DNA from: Thioalkalivibrio sp. HK1
GTDB lineage: Bacteria > Pseudomonadota > Gammaproteobacteria > HK1
Length of the DNA: 40,514 nucleotides
Reading direction: 5' to 3'
Assembly (NCBI GenBank): GCA_000583135.1
Contig: JFBG01000032.1
Coordinates: forward strand, 1 to 40,514
Shown: piece by piece, positions 34,937-40,514 of the stretch
How positions within the stretch are numbered: position 1 is the first letter of the stretch
Layout of the letters: each line of letters starts with the position of its first letter
Made by a program: the position numbers and the translations under genes
The notes under the pieces: model-generated
Seen by the model: only the letters and a program-made list of their open reading frames with translations
The model's database searches: none
Told to the model about the DNA's origin: nothing

Positions 34937-37534
34937 ATGTTCATCCTGAAATCGTTTTTTGCCGAACCGATGGCCATTCTCCGGCCTTTCGGAAACGGGT
35001 CGGCTACAGGGCGCGTTCTGGCGCTCATCACTGCCATGGCGGGTGCGGTGCTGATTGCCCTTCAGCCGGTTCAGGCACAAGAAGCGGATTTCTACGCCAC
35101 CCTATATGAAGACACAAGTGATGGTAAGGATAAAATCATCCTCACCTTCAAACCGAGTCTCGGTACGGGTCGGGCTCCCAACGCCGCCGATCACGACGAG
35201 ACGTATATTTTCACCCAGAAGCACAACGGCCTCGAGAATATCCTTTTTTGGAGCGGTGGTAGTAACCTTACAGGCACAAATAATGGTGGACTCAACGCCA
35301 TCCAGAATGCGAGCATGACGGCGCCGGCCGGTACCAATATCACGAGTACCGGTGCGACAGTTTATGACAATAGACTCGATGCCAACGTCAATCGGATCGT
35401 GATCAACTTGGGAGACACCCATAGCTTCAGGGCCGGGGATATTCTGACAGTCCTCTCGGGGAAGCGCGATCCCAGCAATGACAGCGCCATCCAGAGTGAT
35501 AAGTGGAACGTGCAGTTCACCATCGGCATCGAGGAGCTGAACTGGGGAAGCGATGAAAGCCGCTATACCATCGGAGTGCCGCAGCTCACAACCGATATGG
35601 AATACGCCCTTAGCGGGGTGCCCGGGGGCACCGATGGTATCGGGGATGTAGCCTATTCCTTCGGTTCCGGCTCGAGTATCACGAATGTCACTCATTTGAG
35701 CCACGTAACGGGTCGTAATGTCCTGAGGGTTGCGGCCAATATCACGATACCGACTACCCCGACGGCCGGCTGCAGCGGTCACCATTGCCTGACCAAATAT
35801 ATGGCAACGGATGCCAACGGTGCGTCGATCGAGCGAACCATCATCGTCTTCATCGTCGAGCAACTGCATTCGGACGATGTCGCATCCGGTATTCCCTCTT
35901 TGCAGCAGCAGGTGGAGGGCGGTGTTGCCGTCTACGCCAGGGAGATGTTCGGTACCGATTCGGCCAACTTGGTGTTGATGCGCGGCAAGTACGGCTCGAT
36001 AGAACTGGCCACCGACACCGTATCGGAGACTCCGAAAGACGCCACCGGCTTTTTCATCTTGCAGTTCCGCAAGCCGGTCGATACCGAGAACTCGGGTCAG
36101 ATCACCTTGAATTTGCATGGAGCGGCCTTCGGTGATGTGATGGCTCCCTCGCATGTCAAAGTGATGAACGGAATTAGTGCGGGCAACAACGCAGATACTG
36201 AAATTGCCAATATCACGGTGCAGCGCAGACAAGGCGGCAATGTCGGTGATAATCAAGTCGTCTTCCGAATCACGACCGGCAGCAGCAATTCCATCAAAAT
36301 CGGTGATTACATCCGATTCGAGATACCCGCTTTGATGGGTACCAATCTGGGCAATGGCGAGATGGTCTTCATCAGCGCCACTGCCTCTTCGGTATCGAAA
36401 TCCGGCAACAACTTCTTCCCGGATGGCCCCAACGGTGTTTCCAAGTGCCTTTCGCAACGCATCGACGGTGCTCGGGAATGCATCTATGCCAAGGCCGTCG
36501 AAGCGGTGACGGCAGAGGTCAAGGGCTACGACCAAAGGGCCAAGATCAATGTCAATGATCGCACCAGAGCTGCGGGACCGGAAAGCGGCACCCCGAATGT
36601 TTCGGTCACCCTGACTCCGGATTCGATCCCCCAACTTCGCTCCCGTAAGAGCGCCAATGTATTCGATCTCGGTAAGGCCGAAATCAGCATCGTCTATGCG
36701 ACGATGGTCGATGTCCGGGAAAGGAGCCATACGTCTTTTCCGCCGGACGCTAAGGTGTATGTTCCGATCTTCAATGCATCGGGCGAGATATTTGCCACCA
36801 ACTCCGTCTCTCCCAATGACTTCTACCATCTTCGGGTCGCCCCGACCCCCAGCCACGGTGCTTTGATAGCGGCCGAGTACGAAGGTACCAGCCACAGCAG
36901 CGATCTAAAGCCCGTCCAACAGGCTTCCTATCAAGGAAGGCTGCAGGATGTGATAGACAAGAACGGGGTGGATGGCAAGAAGACGCTGGTCAAGTCTTTG
37001 CTCTATGTCCCGAGCGGTGCGATCGATTCGACCGGTGCCACCCCGTTGGAGCATGGCGAGCTCTACAACATGACCGCCTCGGTTGATTTCAGCAACGCCT
37101 CGTTCGAGGATAAGACCTCCAATCCCAACACCACGGCGTTCGAGTTGAGCTCGGTGCAGTCGAAGGCGATCGCTTATGCCATTCCTCCGCCCTCCTCTGC
37201 CGACGATGCCTTCATTCGGATTCGCTGCGAAAACTCATCCGGCTGCGATGTTTCCCTTCGGTGCTCCAACCAGACCGGTGCGACTTGGTTCGGCGAGCTC
37301 TCCGGTCGGGTCAATCACAATGCCACCGAGGTTTTGACCGCCGAGGAGATCGCGGAAATCCTTTCGGGCGAGGGCTTCGATGCCTCTCGTCATTGGGGAG
37401 GCCCGTCCAATGGCCGTCTATCCTGCGAGGTGATGACTCGCGGGGGCTCGGTTTCCACCCAAGTCTTGGTGCGCTCGGGCGGAATCCTCACCAACAACAC
37501 CAATGTCAGCATGGGTGGCACCCCCGGCAGCTGA
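34937..37534 (+). CDS. Large exported protein of unknown function
   Basis: This is an 865-residue protein that I do not recognise. ATG 34937 follows GAGGAG at 34924-34929. The N-terminus has a Sec signal peptide: basic start, hydrophobic VLALITAMAGAVLIAL, and likely cleavage after VQAQA-type sequence (QPVQA/QEADF). The mature part is Asn/Ser/Thr/Gly-rich and looks beta-stranded. Residues about 210-310 (MEYALSGVPG through YMATDANGASIERTI) resemble a diverged Ig/cadherin-like repeat. Few cysteines are present and they occur in close pairs (GCSGHHC, CLSQ..REC, RCENSSGC), suggesting disulfides outside the cytoplasm. It ends LVRSGGILTNNTNVSMGG. It lies downstream of the secretion cluster and is closed by its own terminator. 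A secreted, surface or S-layer-like role is inferred only. Confidence 0.85.
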   Translation: MFILKSFFAEPMAILRPFGNGSATGRVLALITAMAGAVLIALQPVQAQEADFYATLYEDTSDGKDKIILTFKPSLGTGRAPNAADHDETYIFTQKHNGLENILFWSGGSNLTGTNNGGLNAIQNASMTAPAGTNITSTGATVYDNRLDANVNRIVINLGDTHSFRAGDILTVLSGKRDPSNDSAIQSDKWNVQFTIGIEELNWGSDESRYTIGVPQLTTDMEYALSGVPGGTDGIGDVAYSFGSGSSITNVTHLSHVTGRNVLRVAANITIPTTPTAGCSGHHCLTKYMATDANGASIERTIIVFIVEQLHSDDVASGIPSLQQQVEGGVAVYAREMFGTDSANLVLMRGKYGSIELATDTVSETPKDATGFFILQFRKPVDTENSGQITLNLHGAAFGDVMAPSHVKVMNGISAGNNADTEIANITVQRRQGGNVGDNQVVFRITTGSSNSIKIGDYIRFEIPALMGTNLGNGEMVFISATASSVSKSGNNFFPDGPNGVSKCLSQRIDGARECIYAKAVEAVTAEVKGYDQRAKINVNDRTRAAGPESGTPNVSVTLTPDSIPQLRSRKSANVFDLGKAEISIVYATMVDVRERSHTSFPPDAKVYVPIFNASGEIFATNSVSPNDFYHLRVAPTPSHGALIAAEYEGTSHSSDLKPVQQASYQGRLQDVIDKNGVDGKKTLVKSLLYVPSGAIDSTGATPLEHGELYNMTASVDFSNASFEDKTSNPNTTAFELSSVQSKAIAYAIPPPSSADDAFIRIRCENSSGCDVSLRCSNQTGATWFGELSGRVNHNATEVLTAEEIAEILSGEGFDASRHWGGPSNGRLSCEVMTRGGSVSTQVLVRSGGILTNNTNVSMGGTPGS

Positions 37535-37613
37535 TAAAGTCTTTCCCGGGCATCGGAAATCTTGCATATTGCGCAAAATTACCTATCGCTCGGGATGATT
37601 TTGAAGACTTTCA

Positions 37614-37646
37614 AACCCCGGCTTCGAAAGGAGCCGGGGTTTTTTC
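37614..37646 (+). terminator. Intrinsic terminator after the exported protein gene
   Basis: AACCCCGGCT (37614-37623) pairs perfectly with AGCCGGGGTT (37632-37641) around an eight-base loop, followed by TTTTT. It lies 80 bases after the stop codon. The remainder of the gap (37647-37898) holds no gene I can support. Confidence 0.92.
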
Positions 37647-37898
37647 TTTTCATTCCCCGGATTCGATCCTCGATAGGAAAGAGCGATGGCGATGGGGTTT
37701 CGGATCGGATTTCAAGAATCCCGCTTCTCTTTTCGAAGATGAAATCGTGTCGAAGATAAAATCGGCTTTGTTTTGTCTTGGATGGAGATTCCAAGAGTGG
37801 ATCGGCAAGAGTGGATCGGTCAGGACGATTTCGATGGATGAGGGGATGGAAGGGGGCGCAAGGGAAGGGGAGTCGGTTCTCCTAAAGGGCCGCCTTTT

Positions 37899-38360
37899 TC
37901 AAAATACTCCCATTGCAAGGCCTGCGCTCATCGTCTCACCGAGTTCCTCGCAGCGTTCGATCATCTCCGCTTCCAACGCCCCTCGGCAGATGATCGCCTC
38001 TTGGACTTCGTGCAAGGCGAGACCGCGTACGATACGCCGCAGGGCTTTTAGGGCGCCGCGGCCGTCATTGCCCGCCCCTATCACCACGGCATAAGGCATT
38101 CCCTCCAAGCGGCCTTGACAGGGGTAGAAGATACGATCCAGAAGATCCTTCATCGCTCCGGATAGATAGCCGAAGTTTTCCGGGGTCGCGAAAATCACCG
38201 CATCGCTTCGGATCAGATCCGAAGGGCCGGCTTGGGCGGCGAAGAGCAGTTTCGCTTTGACTTCCCCATCCCCGGATCGAGTCGCGCCCCGCAGCACCGC
38301 CTCGGCCATCGAAGCGGTCTTGCCGGACTGCGAGTGAACGACGATCAGCAGATTTTTCAC
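37899..38360 (-). CDS. Flavodoxin-fold NAD(P)H-dependent FMN protein
   Basis: This 153-residue flavodoxin-like protein begins MKNLLIVVHSQSGKTASMAEAV, where SQSGKT forms the FMN phosphate loop. The second flavin segment is FATPENFGYLSGAMKDLLDR, and a late strand carries PYAVVIGAGNDGRGA. These place it in the flavodoxin/NADPH-dependent FMN reductase superfamily. The exact substrate is unknown. It starts with GTG at 38360 and AGGA upstream. It stands alone on the minus strand, divergent from the DUF2058 gene. Confidence 0.87.
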   Translation of the reverse strand: MKNLLIVVHSQSGKTASMAEAVLRGATRSGDGEVKAKLLFAAQAGPSDLIRSDAVIFATPENFGYLSGAMKDLLDRIFYPCQGRLEGMPYAVVIGAGNDGRGALKALRRIVRGLALHEVQEAIICRGALEAEMIERCEELGETMSAGLAMGVF

Positions 38361-38629
38361 GAAGGATTCCTGTGCGAAGGATTGTTCATGGTCTCGTCAT
38401 TCATGGATCTAAGATCGCCATCGAGAGCCCTCGATGCAAGGCGGTGCTCGGATCGATGCGATCCAAGTTCAAGGGTCGATCTTCGCTGCGGATAAGGAAT
38501 CCGGTGAGGACTCATCGCAAGACTCGTCGATGTCGGCATTCGTTTTTCTTGCCCTTTCCATCGCAAGAAAAGTGAATGATTTTTTTGAACTGCGCAGCAC
38601 GGTCGATAGCGAAAAAGGGGTTTTTCGAA

Positions 38630-39223
38630 GTGTCGGGATCATTACGCGATGCATTGATGAAAGCGGGATTCGCCCCCGCCCCTCGTACTCGAAAATCGCG
38701 CCCCGAGGGGTCGAAAGGGGATGGGGGCAGATCGTCCGGCCGCACCTATCAAAGTGGCTTGCAAAAGAAGCGATCATCTCGCTCCTTGCTACCATCGAAG
38801 CCGAGCCCGTCTCATATCCCGGCGGGACCTAAGACCCCAAGGCCGGATGCGCCCTCCGACTTGCCCGCCGGCGAAGGGGAGGATGAGGTCCGGCAGCGCC
38901 ACAATGCGGAGATCCGTCGGATACTCGATGAGCAGGCGGAGAAGATCGATGCCAAGGCGGAGACGATACCCTTTCATTTTATCCGCCACGAGCGCATCAA
39001 GCGTATCCACCTGAGCCAAGAGCAGCGGGAGCGATTGCTTCGAGGGGAACTCGTCGTGGTCGGTTTTCGGCGTTTGAACCACTTGGTGCCCCGAGCGGCG
39101 GGTGAGCGCATCCTTTCCTTGCGACCGGAGGTTTCGGTTTTCATCGTCGACGGGAGCGAAGATGCGCCTGCGAGCGATGATGGCTACGAGTCCTTCAAGG
39201 TGCCCGAAGACCTGATTTGGTGA
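38630..39223 (+). CDS. DUF2058 (YaiL-like) nucleic-acid-associated protein
   Basis: The protein matches the gammaproteobacterial DUF2058 family, thought to associate with nucleic acids but of unknown function. Seen: the N-terminal SLRDALMKAGF (family: SLRDQLLKAGL), a basic Ser/Pro-rich linker, then the conserved core EIRRILDEQ, IPFHFIRHERIKRIHLSQEQ, LVPRAAGERI and the C-terminal VPEDLIW. GTG 38630 is chosen because it places the N-terminal motif at the start (197 residues) and has AAAAGGGG upstream. The frame is open to ATG 38576, without family resemblance. The linker is longer than usual. Confidence 0.85.
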   Translation: MSGSLRDALMKAGFAPAPRTRKSRPEGSKGDGGRSSGRTYQSGLQKKRSSRSLLPSKPSPSHIPAGPKTPRPDAPSDLPAGEGEDEVRQRHNAEIRRILDEQAEKIDAKAETIPFHFIRHERIKRIHLSQEQRERLLRGELVVVGFRRLNHLVPRAAGERILSLRPEVSVFIVDGSEDAPASDDGYESFKVPEDLIW

Positions 39224-39301
39224 AGCCCCGTCTTTTTTGACTTCCGAAGGCGTCTTATGCGATGCGGTGGGCGATGCCCCGAGTGCGAGTGCGATAGTGA
39301 G

Positions 39302-39322
39302 GGCGGGGCGAGAAATCCCGCC
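39302..39322. terminator. Possible weak terminator hairpin after DUF2058 gene
   Basis: GGCGGG (39302-39307) pairs with CCCGCC (39317-39322) around a nine-base loop, followed by TTCGTTTCG. The T-run is poor, so termination is uncertain. Confidence 0.33.
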
Positions 39323-39510
39323 TTCGTTTCGAGCCTGTCGATGCCGCTCGATGCCACCTTCGAGGGTCGGATACGACGATATCGAATCATCGTAAAAGAC
39401 GGCAAACCCTCGAAATTCCCTAAAAAAAAGCGATCCTTCGAAAGCGAAAAGATAGGACAATTCGGATAAGGATCACCCTTCGTCGATCGCCCCTTTCAAG
39501 GAGAGAAGAG

Positions 39511-40410
39511 ATGAGTGCAAGCACAGCGGATACGAAGACATCGGTCAAGACGGCTTTTATCGGCCTCGGAGTCATGGGTTATTGGATGGCGGGGCATCTT
39601 GCGAAGGCGGGACACGATGTCGTCGTTTTCAATCGCACCGCCTCCAAGGCCGATCGATGGGTGGCGGAATTCGCAGGGAAAAAAGCGGATACCCCGGCGG
39701 CGGCGGCTGCGGGCCGGGAGATCGTATTCGCTTGCGTGGGGAACGATGACGATGTGCGCGAGGTGACGACCGGAAAGGAAGGGGCATTTGCGGGCATGGG
39801 AGCGGGGTCGATTTTCATCGACCACACCACGGCCTCCGCCGAGGTGGCCAAGGAGGTGGCCGAGGCGGCGCAGCGGCGCGATATCGCCTTCCTCGACGCC
39901 CCGGTTTCCGGCGGCGAGGCGGGAGCGCAAAACGGAGTGCTCACGGTCATGGTCGGCGGTGATATCGAACCCTTCGAGCGTTCGAAGTCGACGATCGACG
40001 CCTATGCCCGGGCGGTGACCTTGATGGGACCGGTGGGCTGCGGGCAGCTGACCAAGATGGTCAATCAAATCTGCATCGCCGGCGCGGTGCAAGGTCTTGC
40101 CGAGGGGTTGAATCTCGCCCTTCGCTCGGGGCTCGATGCCGATCGGGTGCTCGATGTGATCTCCAAGGGTGCCGCCCAGTCATGGCAGATGGAAAATCGC
40201 GGCCCGACGATGGCAAGGGATGAATTCGAATTCGGTTTTGCGGTGGATTGGATGCGAAAAGATCTGGATATTTGCCTGACTCAGGGGCATCGGGTCGGGG
40301 CGCCTTTGCCGCTGACGGCATTGGTCAACGAGTTCTATGCCAAGCTCCAGATGCGAGGCGGCGGGAGACTCGATACCTCGAGCCTGATGCGCTTGTTGAC
40401 TCGTCCTTAG
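39511..40410 (+). CDS. 3-hydroxyisobutyrate dehydrogenase family (beta-HAD) protein
   Basis: This 299-residue NAD(P)-dependent beta-hydroxyacid dehydrogenase has the Rossmann motif FIGLGVMGYWMAGHLAKAGH (Gly18 to Gly23 core), the substrate-binding DAPVSGGEAGAQNGVLTVMVGG, and the catalytic lysine in GQLTKMVNQ, about residue 180. A C-terminal helical domain follows, with FAVDWMRKDLDICL. AAGGAGAG at 39498-39505 lies 5 bases before ATG. Members act on 3-hydroxyisobutyrate, tartronate semialdehyde, succinic semialdehyde or glyoxylate. The sequence does not let me choose among these. No valine-catabolism genes are adjacent. Confidence 0.92.
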   Translation: MSASTADTKTSVKTAFIGLGVMGYWMAGHLAKAGHDVVVFNRTASKADRWVAEFAGKKADTPAAAAAGREIVFACVGNDDDVREVTTGKEGAFAGMGAGSIFIDHTTASAEVAKEVAEAAQRRDIAFLDAPVSGGEAGAQNGVLTVMVGGDIEPFERSKSTIDAYARAVTLMGPVGCGQLTKMVNQICIAGAVQGLAEGLNLALRSGLDADRVLDVISKGAAQSWQMENRGPTMARDEFEFGFAVDWMRKDLDICLTQGHRVGAPLPLTALVNEFYAKLQMRGGGRLDTSSLMRLLTRP

Positions 40411-40514
40411 ATCCAGGACCTGTTTGTCGTCTTCGATCCCGCGGCGGCGGGATATCCCATGATCCATCCGGTGTTGCCGGTGAGATCGATCTCGTTCGAA
40501 GCCCCATCGTCCAT
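40407..40514 (-). CDS. Possible C-terminal end of a convergent gene, cut by window edge
   Basis: Read on the minus strand from the window edge, the frame is open for 35 codons and ends with TAA at 40407-40409, overlapping the stop of the dehydrogenase gene by two bases. It reads DDGASNEIDLTGNTGWIMGY and ends TNRSWI. Codon third positions are mostly G or C, as in the host genes, and the translation is not low-complexity. The upstream part is outside the window, and I do not recognise the family. Confidence 0.35.
   Translation of the reverse strand: MDDGASNEIDLTGNTGWIMGYPAAAGSKTTNRSWI

Noticed and set aside
35102..36895. 597-codon minus-strand open frame opposite the exported protein
   Set aside because: The plus strand has a ribosome-binding site, signal peptide and terminator in the right order. 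The antisense translation is His/Arg/Asp-rich without motifs.
39257..39469. 70-codon plus-strand open frame between DUF2058 and the dehydrogenase
   Set aside because: There is no ribosome-binding site, it includes the hairpin at 39302-39322, and the composition is not protein-like.
40436..40453. Hairpin ATCCCGC/GCGGGAT as a terminator for the dehydrogenase gene
   Set aside because: There is no T-run, and it lies inside the possible convergent coding sequence, where a Pro-Ala-Ala-Ala run explains the palindrome.

Overview
The window reads as a stretch of a gammaproteobacterial chromosome. The evidence is the minus-strand block yicC-gmk-rpoZ-spoT-ridA-recG-ubiA, a standalone DUF2058 (YaiL-type) gene, and a type II secretion cluster in the order E-F-G-H-I-J-K-L-M-N-D, which is the order of the Xanthomonas xps cluster. 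I cannot place it below class. The host DNA is GC-rich and unusually full of TCGA/GATCG words. Bases 4129-7905 are visibly AT-rich and look acquired.

Bases 1-9236 form an accessory, defence-like segment. It starts with the 3' part of an OLD/ABC-type ATPase gene, translationally coupled to a small protein with a PD-(D/E)xK-like core. A pirin gene follows, with a decayed duplicate of its own 3' end. Next comes an AAA+ ATPase pseudogene with several lesions, then a 1258-residue SIR2-domain protein resembling defence-associated sirtuins. The segment ends with an XRE/ImmA-like protein whose metalloprotease motif has lost its glutamate (HGLAH instead of HELAH). No integrase, transposase or att site is visible.

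Bases 9293-19478 are minus-strand housekeeping genes: ubiA, recG, ridA, spoT, rpoZ, gmk, yicC, tRNA-Phe(GAA) and argE. The gmk start overlaps the yicC stop. A long GC-rich hairpin lies between rpoZ and spoT.

Bases 19765-21817 carry a crotonase-family hydratase and an HMG-CoA lyase, a pair that fits acyl-CoA or leucine catabolism. A gap with four perfect 11-bp tandem repeats precedes the secretion cluster.

Bases 22252-33973 encode a type II secretion system: ATPase GspE, platform GspF, pseudopilins G to K, inner-membrane L, M and N/C-like proteins, and the secretin GspD. J-K-L-M-N are joined by overlapping stop/start codons. A 14-bp stem capped by TTCG separates gspE from gspF, and a 375-bp gap precedes gspD. 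Prepilin peptidase, pilotin and cargo are not recognisable in the cluster.

After a gap of about 960 bases lies an 865-residue protein with a Sec signal peptide (34937-37534), closed by a clear intrinsic terminator. It is unassigned and is a candidate secretion substrate or surface protein. The window ends with a flavodoxin-like protein (minus), the DUF2058 protein, a 3-hydroxyisobutyrate-dehydrogenase-family enzyme, and possibly the end of a convergent gene running off the right edge.
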